The notes beneath the pieces were generated by a model. The model was not told the DNA's origin. It worked only from the letters and a program-made list of their open reading frames with translations, and ran no database searches. This document shows, in pieces, positions 43,073 through 54,878 of a stretch of 64,000 bases of DNA. This stretch comes from Blastobasis lacticolella (lineage: Eukaryota > Arthropoda > Insecta > Lepidoptera > Blastobasidae): the NCBI GenBank assembly GCA_905147135.1, contig LR990044.1, positions 9,180,122 to 9,244,121 of the forward strand, written 5' to 3'. A program made the position numbers and the translations under genes. Every line of letters begins with the position of its first letter. Position 1 is the stretch's first letter.

Positions 43073-44107
43073 AAACTAGTCGTGGCGGTCGCTACATCAA
43101 GCAGTAGACGATTAAAACGTACTGCTGATGGATGATGATGATTACTCGCAGACGATTCCGCTATGCCACAAAATTAAGCCGTCAGTCAGACATGAAATGC
43201 CGCAGTAATGTCGATAACGGTAAGGTTATATCAAATTATGCACTTTTGACTTTTCAAATGCCAGCTACTAACACGATCCGCGATTCAGTCGGACGTTCTG
43301 GTTATTGTCTTTGGCCTTTACTTATTGGTGCAACTGCGAACGTGTGGATGTGATTCTTTGTCAGTCCAAATATACCTGACAGGTTGTTGCTTTTGTTAGA
43401 TCTAATCCTGGTTGAGTGTAGCTATCCTACCTGACTTTCGGCGCTTCAATGTATCTATAAAAAAAATCTTTAACAATATGGGTACATTTTTTCAAATAGG
43501 TATGTTGGAGCATCCATTTAAGCATATTGCTAGAAAGCTTCGAATATATACATTTTGTAAACGTTTTGTGTGGTCCACACAGCGATAATTAAATTAAAGG
43601 TCATGTCACAATATAAGTAACTACCTACAGGTTAAATCTCGTTATACTTACTAAGCTCTATTAATTGATGCTAATTCTTGTCTGATCAAAGTTCACTGTG
43701 ATATTTAGTCACTTACCGTGCAGATGACATCCACCAGGTGGCATTAAAAAGACATATTATTATGTACTTAATACCTCTAAGCACATTACTGGTCCTTGGC
43801 TCATCGTGCATGTTGGTTACCTACGTTTATGTCGCAAAAGGTCTTAGTTCACGGTAGGCTCCGTTTGATAAGAACTCACGAGTGGCGCGCGAGTTACCAC
43901 CACTCGACACGAACGCGCGGCGACACGAAATGTCAGGGCTGAAGATAATAAAGAGCTATTTTCTGTTCCATAACTCTTACCTACATACGTACATAACTAG
44001 CCCAGCTGTAGAGAGGATAAAACGGGCCAATGTCCTTCCCGGTTCCTTGAAGTAATGTCAGGACAATAAAGACAGACGGACTGGTATGAAAGAAGGACAA
44101 AGAATCG
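43073..44107. other. No gene recognised
   Basis: A CpG-containing patch lies around 43885-43935. A 73-codon frame at 43132-43353 has no recognisable domain. Confidence 0.45.
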
Positions 44108-44590
44108 GACTTTATCTGACCGCTTCGAGATCGCAGTGTTGAAGGTACACGGCAGAAAACGCTGAGGCATTTAAGACATTATTTGTCCTTTTCTACCACT
44201 TAGGTGGCCACACGCTTGCGGTCTGCCTTACGAACGTTTGCAATATGAGGGGTAACACTCCCGTGTTGCCGTCCTGTAAAAGTCTTTTCGCCCCTTTCGT
44301 GAAGAACTCCATATTGTATTCGCCTTGTACCACATCCGTGTATAGAAGGGATCGGTGCTACCATCCATTCGGCAGCCCATAACCGTCCATTCCTTCCAGG
44401 ACGCCCGGAGCCTCCTTCTAAGTGGAGTGGCTTTGCCGTTATCTCCTTTGTTGGTATGCGGGTTGGAGACCGCCGTGTTGAATAAACCTACAGAAAGTGC
44501 TGGTCTGCCGTTTTCTGGTTTACGGAAATACTAGATAGGTCTCTGATTTTTGTCGCCTTGTATGATAGCCGTCAATGGATAGAGTTAGAC
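44108..44590. repeat. Composite of diverged P and L fragments
   Basis: Three pieces are recognisable. 'gagatcgcagtgttgaaggt' at about 44128 is P-like. 'ggtggccacacgcttgcggt' and 'gaacgtttgcaatatgaggg' at 44203-44260 are antisense L-like. 'ccataaccgtccattccttc' to 'gtcgccttgtatgatag' (44385-44575) is P in the right-arm orientation with 'atgcgggttggagaccgccg'. All are strongly diverged. Confidence 0.55.
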
Positions 44591-44659
44591 ATAGGAATAT
44601 ACATTATTTTGACATCACAATACTCATAATACTTACATTGAACAAGTTACATTTCTAAA

Positions 44660-44929
44660 TCCACCTTACAGAATATCGCAGCTAAATAATACTCTTTTAA
44701 ATAGTATTGTGTTTCTGCCGGTGAGTAAGGTTTCCAGTGCTCCATGGGGTGGGGATTTGGGGAACCGTGGCTTTGGCAGTGGAGTGGCATTTGCTTTTTG
44801 CTGCCAGAGCAACGTGTTATAGAGGTGGGCAACGCATTAGCGATACTATTGTTGTTGCTAATGTCTCTAGGCAGTGGTGACCACTTTCCATCAGGTGGCC
44901 AGCTTGCCTGTTTGCCTACCGTATAACAT
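44660..44929 (+). mobile_element. LINE 3'-end copy (family L), 270 bp
   Basis: Ungapped alignment partner of 17581-17850, with the same start ('tccaccttacagaatatcgc') and the same end ('ccgtat(a)acat'). The 'tttctgcaggtgagtaagg' site has become 'tttctgccggtgagtaagg'. Unlike the partner, it lacks a poly-A tail: after 'gtataaca' it runs into 'tactctactctttgccggtc', which is the P terminus. Confidence 0.75.
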
Positions 44930-47900
44930 ACTCTACTCTTTGCCGGTCACCACTTGGCTAATCCATATATCAGATATAACTATAAGGAATGATTAGGAAA
45001 TGACGAAGATATGTAGTGACGATGGAAGGATAGAGTCTGTTCAGTCGTTACGTAGTATAATATTTTAGTTAAGGTAGTGTACGTGGGTGTATAGCCTCCA
45101 AAGTTACAACAGTACTTTATCCTCTACAATAACTACGTGTAACCCAGAAATAGAGTAGACCTGTTACACTGTATAGGAAAATTAACGTATAAAAACATAG
45201 CTTACTCGTGACATGACTCATTTCCCATTTAGTCCGCAGTTGTAGGTACGAAGCTATTCAAATTATATTCAAATTATTCCTGCTCGCTTACCTATGTTAT
45301 TGTCTATTTTTTGTTCGAAATACGTGTGAATTTCAAATGTGAAATAACGATTCGGTCGAATCCGCTATACCAATCACTGAGTATGCAAATGCTTGACGAT
45401 TGCATTTAACCCTTCGCGTATTAAGCGAAACAATGGTTTGCTGCAGCCATTATTCTGTTGCGAGTGTGACATCACGCGATGCCATTAGCTACGCCGCTAC
45501 GCGAGCCGCCAATTGATCTGGTGTGCCGGTGCGCCGCGATCGTGGCATCCTTCCATTAGCGAGGAGCATTAGCCCGAATGCACGGACGCACGCCACCGTC
45601 GCACATCCGTCATGCTACTGGCATTGTCTACTGTGGCTGTGTGCGCTTCATGCAACTTTGATGGTGCTAAATTGATACCACGGTATACGGACTTAAATGC
45701 GTTTGAAGGCGGTTGAGAGCTTCGGTACTATAATATACTCGTATATTGCCTTATCAGGCGAGCCCGAATTAAGTAAATTAACCCTATGGCCCCCAAGGTA
45801 CCTACTTATATACATGATGACGACCTAAAATGAGGCTTGTCCTCGACACGCTGGCCGGAACTCCCCAAACACACGGCGCAACTCAGAAATTAACTCCGGT
45901 AGCAGTTAAATTTGAATTGCGCGTGTCCTGGGCCTACAGCGGTCCAACAATGCAAAGCTACAAGGTGTTAACCCCCGCACTTATCCCGTACCTAAAACAG
46001 GGGAAGTGCGTGTCACTGCACGCTTTCTAACACCCAGGTCGCGTGACCACGTCGCTCCGTTAATTTGCTCTAATCCAGGCTCGCGTGCCACTCCGCCAGC
46101 GTCTAATGCCGCTCGGCACGGCAAGCCGCCGCGTGCTTGATGGCGATCGGAAATAATGGTGAGCCTGGGAAACAAAGCAGCCAGTCCGCCTTAATGGGAC
46201 ACGCTCGTGACTCCACCCGAAAGAGGCCGAAGTCGCGCCCAGTCTAAATATTCGGTAGGAAACAGTATCAAGACAAATCGTGCGGTCCTAATGGATTCCG
46301 GAGCGAACGCTTTTGCCTTCAGAAACGCGTATCAGCTTCGTCCAGCTTGCGTTGCAGATGATGCAGATGACGAAGCGAAGTTCCAGCGATCAATCGTGAT
46401 CCGGAAGTCGTCGCAATATAAACAATGTGTAAATCCGGGTGGATATAATAAGAGCGCTCCTGTCCGGGAAGGATGCCGATGTGACAGTGACGTGCGTCAC
46501 GCGAGGCGGGCTCGTCGCGTGCCAGCGGGCGTCACGACACGCACGCAACGACTGCTATCACGGACTGCCCTCGCCGGCTGGACACGCAACCATTCTACTA
46601 AGTATTATTTAAACACTAATCCGTGTTCTTTCATTCTATTCCGCACGAAAGGTGGATAAGTAGAGACTGTTAATGGTCTCGTCTTGTGGACATTTTATGG
46701 TATTTGATTTTCCTTTGGAAACTACATATTTGTTTTGCAGACTGTGCTACCATGCCCTACCATACTGGCTATAGATATCTTCGATTTGTACTTGTAGATA
46801 CACATTCTGTATTGTCTAGGAGACTAGCCAACTAATATTTAAATTGTTTTGAGTCATCGGTCCTTATCTATCTATTTGTTGTTATTAATGGAACATTAAC
46901 GATCAATAAACTACGAGAAAAGTTAAGAAACTCATAGTCATATTTCTCATTAAGAATTACTTCTTCGGTATATGACTATACGACATTTTGAATATGAATG
47001 TATAGATTTTTAATCAAAGCACTGCCTTGCCATAAGAGCAGAACATAATTAGATGACTTGGTACTAGAATGACGATACATGTAATAATGTTGAGAAAGTT
47101 GTTTCTGTCAATGGCGGACAAAACAAACAAAAAACACAATTTTTAAATCATTAAACTAACAAAGCGGCATTTTTTATTTACAATTGTAAAATAACTGTTA
47201 AAGGTAACAGTACAAGTGTGACCGTTATCACTTTTTGTCCAGTGTTTAATTGTGGTGGACCCACGGACCACCCAAGCACTGAGCTGTTTGTTTGACCAGT
47301 GTTTTTACAATCTCATCGAGCGCCTTTTATCTCTTCATTGAGTTTTTACAACGGTAACAACTTCATTTTACCCGAGTATTTTTTAAATAATCCCTTCCAA
47401 AATAAAAGTAAAATTTTGGCGCCAGTGACTGTTTCCTGTCTTTTGTATGTAAAAAATCTGTTAAATGAAACGTCTGTTGTGTTCCTGTTTGGAGTTAAGG
47501 TGTGTCTCCTGATGGATGTCTAGGGGAGAAATTATTTTTTAAAAGTTAAGAAGCCATTGTTTCAATTCCTCAATTAGGAGTTATATACCGAGTATTTGAA
47601 TACGACTCTATATTTCTGCCTATTCTGTTAATGGTCCAGGGGTTAAAGCAGACACCATATATAACACCATATTTTATTTAAACTTGAAGATGTTTTCGTG
47701 ATCATTTCTCTACTGGAGAGTAGTGTCATATTAGTACCTACTTGTGTTGTGGAGACAATCTATACATTGTTATTGCTGTGTGTATGCTTATTTATTATGC
47801 TAAGTTAACCATATGTGAGTAATATAATAATACGCGTCTCCTTTGTTGCAGGTAACCCGGAGGAAGCGCTTTGTTCGCCATTATTGTTTCTCCTTCCCCT

Positions 47901-48030
47901 CAATCTTTTCGTACACTCGCCTAGCCCCCTTCTGTTGAGAGATTTTTTCGTCTCCCCAACAGATGATTCGTACGGTATCGCGTGAGTTTTGGCTGATGCA
48001 TTTGGGTTTGTTTTAATTTGTACGTATTTT
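44930..48030. other. No gene recognised; CpG-rich at about 45450-46600
   Basis: The first few tens of bases ('ctctttgccggtcaccactt') resemble the end of family P. The long CpG-richer interval includes a 150-codon frame at 46207-46659 that starts with GTG (first in-frame ATG near 46291). Its product is basic at the C-terminus and matches no family I know. AT-rich DNA follows from 46650. An open frame (minus, 47805-48128, ATG, 107 codons) overlaps the hairpins at 48031. Confidence 0.4.
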
Positions 48031-48178
48031 AAAGGTATGTTCCGGGGAAATATCGGGCTACTCGTCAACAAAGGTACGTGGTAGGAAACCCGAAACATAC
48101 CTTTAATCACAATACTTTCACTACACATGTTATCGGGTTTGTTACCACGGTTAGTATTTGACGGTGTGTAGTGAAAGT
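48031..48178. repeat. Two consecutive inverted repeats
   Basis: First: 48031-48046 ('aaaggtatgttccggg') with 48089-48104, 16 bp, one mismatch. Second: 48114-48126 ('actttcactacac') with 48166-48178, 13 bp, perfect. The spacers are 42 and 39 bases. They may be subterminal repeats of an unrecognised MITE. Confidence 0.6.
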
Positions 48179-51100
48179 GTAGTGAATAACCACGAAAGTC
48201 TTAAAACCTATATTTCATTACAATGTTTTCCCTCACCGTAAAATGATGGGTTAGTATTAAACTTTTACACTAATTAAGCTCTCTATATGAACTACTACTT
48301 ATTGGACTTGGGCTACAGAGTGTCACAACTCTTCTCAGGGTTTAAGGTAAAATCCTGGCTACATCAAATACGTGAATAACCTCAAAGAAACCTCTTGACA
48401 GTGATTACGCTGTATACCGAATAAAACAACGAGCACTTTGCTATATGGTATAGAAACAGTCCAAAGAAAAAAGAAGCTTGAAAAGTATGATTCTCTATCG
48501 ACAGCAATCAATCCCATGACATGCCATGATATATAAAATAAATTATTTTTTCTTTTCAACCATTAGTGAAACATGTTGGTACAAGATAAATTGTCCTTTG
48601 TTTTGCTTTGCTGAGAAGTCACCACCCGTGTTAAAAATATCAAACACGCCATGCAAATCACTGCGTGCCGTAGCCGCAGATTTAATTTGAAATTCTTATC
48701 GAGTACTTTTATGTCATTGTAAATTATCAATACCTTATTGATAGACAGGAAAGTGAACGATACAACAAACAGTACCACAATAATAATTCAAAACAAATCT
48801 TGCCCGGTCGTAAACTGAACAAATCTACATAAAATACTCATTTGTAACGTTGGTGTGTGACGGCATATCGTCACGTTCCTCCGTGGTCACGTGTTCATTT
48901 TTACCTAGCCAAATAAAGATGTTTGCGACTCGGAACCAGGCCTGCGAAGGTCGACTACTTCCACCGAATGGGTTCTTAAATATATCTCCTAAAGGCCAAC
49001 TGGATTGGATACGTGAACTCGGCGGGTAACGTGCTTGTTATAGTACGAAATTGACATGCAACTAAGTTATGTACATTTTTTTCAATGGCGGCGGCTATTT
49101 TGTTTTGAATAACAAATCGTACACCGTGTTTGATATAGAATTTAAATAAAATATGTATTGTGACCACAAAAGACTGTTGGATCATCTGTGTTGGTGCAAA
49201 GATTGGCCTTCAGTCGCTCCACTTCGAGACTGGTTTCAGTTGTAAATCAGGATCATTTTGTTTTTTATTGATGCGAATGCCTCGTACAGCCCCAGTGTTT
49301 CGGACCGGTTCTCTTTGCAAAAAACCATGAGAAAGTATAGAGCGTGTAGTGTGGGAAGTTACACGTGGTGAATACTGCGAATCTGAGGCAGACTATGTAG
49401 CGTGCACCCACAGCATTACATTTATTTTTGCGCCGGCAAAACTACCTATGATGCAACAAGTAATTATGAGAAGATTGGTGTAGGCAGTTGTTTATCGCCC
49501 GCACAATTTAATAAAGTCATATTATTTGCCGAAACTGTGATTCATAATCATTTGCTCCAAGTATAAAAAGAATGCTGACACAGCCGGTTGAATATAGACG
49601 TTTAATATTAATCGTGATTGCAATAAGAGTCTCGACGTGCAACAGTGTCTTGAGAACAAGTCTTCTATAATTAAAACACCCATTGTCAGCGTAAAAAGAT
49701 CGCTTGGTTCGTTTCGGCAGATAATTGGAGTAAGATTTTCCACTTGGCTTGCTTCACACAATGGTCTAGGGAACTGTTTAACATTTAACACAATCCCACA
49801 CGCAATCCAGGCGTGAGAAATATACTAGATCACTCAAGTTACCGGCGATTTGAATTCTGTGGGAATTGTATGTCGTGCTTTCATTATAAATAACGAAATT
49901 TTAATTTTACGCAGGAACTTTGACGAGCGCGAACTACAGTGGGATTATAGGTGCTAAATCGTCTATTTTTCAGCCGCCCGTATCGTGTACATTGTTTCTA
50001 AGTGACGGGTCATCGATTATCGCTTATTAACTCATTATCAACGTAGAAAAAGTCGAGGCCTAATCCCTGTTTACCGCACAGTATCGCGGGCTAGCAGACT
50101 GATAATACATTCGAGATATCGTATGTACCCGCGCAGTGGAACAGTTATAAATCAAAATTTCAATGTTCTAGATATGATAACCGTTAGCGAAGCATCAACG
50201 CGGTCGCATTTCCATTGTGCCGTGGCGATGACACGGTTACCGACACGGCTTGACGTGTTTGCTCTGTACGTGCTTAATTGTTAGGCCCGTGATGAATGGC
50301 CGCGCTGTTTGTGGAATCGAGAGCCTACGTCTCATAAGCCAGATGATGCTAACTTGAAATGACGCAATCCACCGCGCCGTCGCAAAGAACCCTCCTATTC
50401 TTTGTGTTGTCTGTCATTATGGCCACGGTATTTCAAGACGTGAATAAAGCTCATACAATGAGATTCAATTTTTTTTCATACCGGTAATGTGGCAAACAGG
50501 CTTACGGCCTGCTTACGTATATTGTACATTAAATAGGCAAGTATATAGAATTATAGACACTAAATCGACTCCGCCGGTTTTACGGCCAACGTAAAAAACG
50601 AATTCCGATATAGTGTTCATCATCGGGACATAAAACTAAATCGCCACGAAACAAAAGTTTCCATTCACTCCACATTAATCCAGTTGGCGGTTCCCGGCGC
50701 CCATTACCTATATTTAGAGCAAGAAAACATAATGAATGAACTATCGCTAAATACTAGCTAGACTGTTTAGTTGTTCCGTTGCGAAATTAGAGGCGCGTAT
50801 GCCCGTTGTCCGTACAACCGGCGCCGGCGCTGGTAGCCGACGAAAGACCGCACGGTGTGACGTCACGGATTCCTTTCGCCTCGCCTTCGCCTTGACATTT
50901 GACTCGATACGTGCCGCGGTGCGCGCTCATCTGGGCTGGGACTGAGACACGTTGCATAATTGCCGCGTATGTACCCGCTGTGTTTCCATGGATTGTTGTT
51001 CTTTGTAATGCACTGATGTAGTTTTGACTGGAGCTGTTGTTGTATGGTAGTGGTTCTTGTCATATTTGATATCGCCATCATAACCTAGGCATCCTTCAAT

Positions 51101-52302
51101 CTGCGAAAATATCATAGGGGGCTGATGGTCGCGGGCGGCGCGTCGAACAGTGTATAAAAGTCGGGAGGACACCTGTCCTGCAGAGGATGTTCGGCGGCTG
51201 ATACAGACACTCCATTCTAGGTACCTCTCACAAATATCTGAGCCACTGCATGAGTAATATCGCAGATGTTTTGCAACAGCACTCGCAGTGTTGTCCACCG
51301 CGGCACCTGTACACACATCGGGCCTGGGTGGCACTCGTTAAGAGCCAACGAGAACACGAACCCGGACCTGGCCGTTTGTTATAGTTATTGTTATTAAACA
51401 AATTCCGCTCCGATGTCATTCGAACTACGCAACGTATGATATGACCCAACAATCGCAATACATGAACCGTACGCTACGAGTGATAACAATTAATAGTGAT
51501 ACATCACGACGCTGGGAAGGTAAAGGCTATCGGTGCACACTCGTAAACAGACTCGTAGGCACGAATAGTTCATACCGGGCGATCGCTGGACCTTACACCG
51601 TCGTACGCCCAAGACGTGTTCGACGATTTCGGAGAGTGATAGCTTGTTTGCTACTAATAGTGTACCTACCGACACATCGTGCAGTACGCGGGTCTCTTTT
51701 TACTGGGAATTCAAAATATATCAAGTATTCTTATGTAGATTGGTTTGCAATAAAGCTAGTTGGATTGACCATCGTCATGAGTTATGTGACACATAGGCAT
51801 TAGACATACTCGGCCCTTAGCAAGTGAGATAATCAGGCATTTTATTCCGGTTGAATTTCGACTTGGAACGAGATAGCGGATTTCATGCAGATTCTAGAAT
51901 TTCTTCTTTATTTTCTATCTTATCATATTTCCTTGGGCCTTAATAAAAGAACGTGTTACGTTCGTACTAAAATTAAGCTGTGGAGTATCGACTGTATATT
52001 TTAAGCCATACCTGTATCTAACCGCATAGATATAACGGGGTCGCGGGCGCACTGAAATGAAGTTCCTAAGCATATCTTGTAATTTTTGCCACAAGGAAAC
52101 TTCCAACGGAATCTATCAGAAAGTCGTCTAAGTACTTGATGGGCTAGTATCAGTAGCCATATTCAGCCATATCAGCAAACTCAAAAATAACAGTTTTATT
52201 TATCTCTACCTATCCACAATCGTGCCACACGATTAATCTAGCTCCGGATTACGATATCAGGAAAATTTTGATCTAAATACAGGTCTGTGACTTCATCCCG
52301 CT
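48179..52302. other. No gene recognised
   Basis: AT-rich to about 50000, then mixed. A short antisense L-like stretch ('gtggcaaacaggcttacggc') lies at 50491-50515. A CpG-rich patch is at 50780-50940. Frames at 50863-51334 (minus, two frames) and 51441-51803 (plus, 120 codons, ATG) have no recognisable domain. A small hairpin GTGACG/CGTCAC lies near 48858-48875. Confidence 0.4.
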
Positions 52303-52382
52303 CGATACTATCGATATGAGCCGATATACTCCACGCGATTGACGCAAACGGAGTAATCTTATCGATAGATACTGCTATCGAT
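52303..52382. promoter_or_regulatory. Cluster of TATCGATA / CGATA motifs
   Basis: Two perfect TATCGATA octamers stand at 52309-52316 and 52360-52367, a 7-of-8 version (TATCGATT) begins at 52376, and extra CGATA pentamers are at 52303-52307 and 52322-52326. In Drosophila, TATCGATA is the DNA replication-related element bound by DREF, and CGATA arrays are bound by the boundary factor BEAF-32. Function here is inferred only from motif density. No transcription start or coding exon is recognised next to it. Confidence 0.4.
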
Positions 52383-53124
52383 TTACTGTTAGGACACCAC
52401 GAGATACCACTATGACTTTCAAATAAAAATGTAACAGTGACAAGAGTTGTGATAATTTCAAGGTTTCGATAAGTCTTTTACATTATAACTAGTGGCGGAT
52501 ATTGTTCATCGTAGCTTTTAAATGAAATATTTCATTTCGTTCATTCCGAAAAGTACTGAAATTCTAATCTGCAATCTGTTTCAAATTGCAATTTTATTAT
52601 AAACTGACATACTTTATTAGATACTTGTGTCATTTTCATTGCAGCATAATTCCAATAATTGCAAGCAATTATTATGACATCGATATCAATGTACGTACCA
52701 AAATTTTATCACATGCGAGTACGCAGGACAAGATAGTTCATCGTGTTTTCAAGTAATTTACATGGATCGATCTACTGACTTCTTTGAAAATGAACGGAAA
52801 AATGTTAATGTTAGCCGTATCATCCTATTTTAATAAATACATTACAAAATGTATATGTATTAGGTAGATATAACATGTGTTTTGTGTTGTTCAGATGAAT
52901 CGCGCCCACTTATATTTTCAAAAATAAATAAACACGGGCTTGTGTGGATGTAGTGTGGGTGGACTTGCCAGTTTTTGTGTATCAATTAACTAATTGCTCA
53001 GTCAGAATTTAGAAGGAGCCTTCTGAATTCTGACGAGGTTATTAAAAGTTGGTAGATTTACGCTACACGAAATTCTGACGATTAACAAATAGTATTATAC
53101 TTGTTAGGGTTAAAACATGGATTG
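52383..53124. other. No gene recognised
   Basis: AT-rich. The pair 'ggagccttctgaattctgac' near 53012 and 'cgaaattctgacga' near 53070 is a short direct echo only. Confidence 0.5.
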
Positions 53125-53205
53125 GTAGCGATCCAATCCGCCTGCCAAGTGTGGAGATCATAGCAAAACCCTGCAGCAGTAGACTGTTACGAATGGTTGG
53201 TTTAA
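53125..53205 (+). repeat. Family P fragment
   Basis: 'ccaatccgcctgccaagtgt', 'ggagatcatagcaaa' and 'accctgcagcagtagactgt' match the centre of the left palindrome arm with a deletion between 'gca' and 'ccctgcag'. Confidence 0.6.
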
Positions 53206-53377
53206 AAAGTTGTTACTTCTGCTATTTTTGTTGGGCTACTTGAAGACCTGGGCTTTAATTATTATTTTCTCCTAAGCCATTACTGATGGACAAAAGGAAA
53301 TTTCTGTCTCACCGGTTCACTTTCTTCGGGGTTCATCCTACTGACGCTACGGTGTCTAAAGTCGGTCGGTCATTATA

Positions 53378-53549
53378 CAGGGTGTTACATAATAAATGTA
53401 TGGAGCCGTGAACCGGATGGAGTGCTAAATGTATGAAAACGATAGGTACAAAAATTCCACGTACGCCAGAAATAATTGTACCTATCGTTTTAATATGTTC
53501 AGCACTCCATCCAGTTCACGGCTTCTTACATGTATTATGTAACACCCTG
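53378..53549. mobile_element. 172-bp Tc1/mariner-type MITE with TA target site
   Basis: The left end CAGGGTGTTACATAATA and the complementary right end are identical for 17 bp; the inverted repeat continues for about 72 bp per arm with around ten mismatches ('ccgtgaaccggatggagtgc', 'aaaacgataggtac'), leaving about 28 bp of loop. TA flanks both ends (53376-53377 and 53550-53551). CAGGGTGTT termini with TA duplication suit Tc1/mariner-derived elements. The frame at 53433-53699 crossing it is incidental. Confidence 0.85.
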
Positions 53550-53551
53550 TA

Positions 53552-54662
53552 TATCTTAGAAGTATTTCTTCTCCTTCTAGTACCCCTTCAAAATATATGT
53601 TGTTATTTTATAAGAATTTTCCATGTGAATCGAGGTGGACTACCGGCTTTAACTTGCCCAAAGCAATTCCTATGGGCATTGGCAATGACTGACAAATAAG
53701 TATAGAAGGGGATACCCTCGGATGAACGGATCATTTTTCATCATGATCAAAATTATATACCTATATAAAAAAAAACACAAACTAGAATTGAGTGTCGCAT
53801 ATTTGAAATGTCATTTCGTTGTCAACAAACAGCGAAGTCGTCACCGGGTCTGCCAGCAAAATAATATAGGCATTTAATTTTGAAATTGTCTGTAGTTGAC
53901 ACACAGTTTGATCATACAGTCATGATCTCATGATTATGTGTGCTCTTCAAAGTTCCAGCTATATTTATTTTATCCGTTTTTCCAGGTCGCTGCAATGTGT
54001 CAATATTTCTGACATCATTGCCAAGCGGTTCCTTCGACGCCTTGTCTGACCTAAGTTTAGCGTGTATGATGTAATGTTGGACCGCTTGTTTCTGGTTTCA
54101 TTGCAGCGCTGCCCTGGTGAGTCAGGGTTCGTGAAGCGACCACGTTCAACTGCAAATGGCGTTAATTTTTTATTTTCCTCGAGCCGTGGGTACTCGGATA
54201 GATGGAGTTGGCTTTTGCGGAAATGGTTTGCGACGACTTTGTAAAAAGTAGCCATGTTCTTACCCAAATTGAAATTTATCTCTTTACTAATTTTCATCTT
54301 GATCGGTCATCGATCGTTCGTTGATCAGCGGTTGCTAAACCTACGCTCACTTTCGAATTTATGATAATAGTGTGGATTGTTTTTTTTGGATAGATGACCA
54401 TCTATTCATTGTTTCCATTATTTGTTCGTCGGTTTACTTTCATTCTTACAATCTTCTATTTATTTATTGTACACAAGTTTGTACAATCCTCTATATTCTT
54501 TGTGAAACTTTTTGTCAGTTGTTTAGTTTATATGATTAATTCTTGAATATTGTCAGAAGGCAGACATCTTACCGTGATTTTTTTCTAAATATAGTTAGAT
54601 ACCTCTTACCTGTATATCCTCAGTTACAAACGAACATATAGCTAGTCTGAGTGATGGTAACG
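53552..54662. other. No gene recognised
   Basis: Frames at 53965-54297 (minus) and 54062-54244 (plus) overlap and lack recognisable domains. AT-rich. Confidence 0.45.
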
Positions 54663-54878
54663 ATTCCATACATGTTTCAGCAAAAATGCAACACAAATTT
54701 GCATTGTTCCTGTTACAACTAAGCTGGCATGCCTCGTGACTGTAATTGGCTTCCTTGGCCTTCGGAGCCGAACATAGCAATGCAACGTTGTTGCTTTTCT
54801 GCAGAAATAAATAACTATCCAGACAGACTCTTTTGGGTTGACACATCCCTACCACCGATAGGTGTTACAGTGCCACCA
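54663..54878 (+). repeat. Family C dispersed repeat
   Basis: 'catgtttcagcaaaaatgca', 'gcatgcctcgtgactgtaat', 'gccgaacatagcaatgcaac', 'ttgttgcttttctgcagaaa', 'actatccagacagactcttt' and 'tccctaccaccgataggtgt'. It is longer at the 5' side than the copy at 42498. Confidence 0.7.

Noticed and set aside
46207..46659. 150-codon frame as a gene
   Set aside because: GTG start, no domain, and no splice or regulatory context. Mentioned only as part of the CpG-rich interval.
51441..51803. 120-codon ATG frame with hydrophobic segments
   Set aside because: No family resemblance, and a minus-strand frame overlaps it; probably chance.
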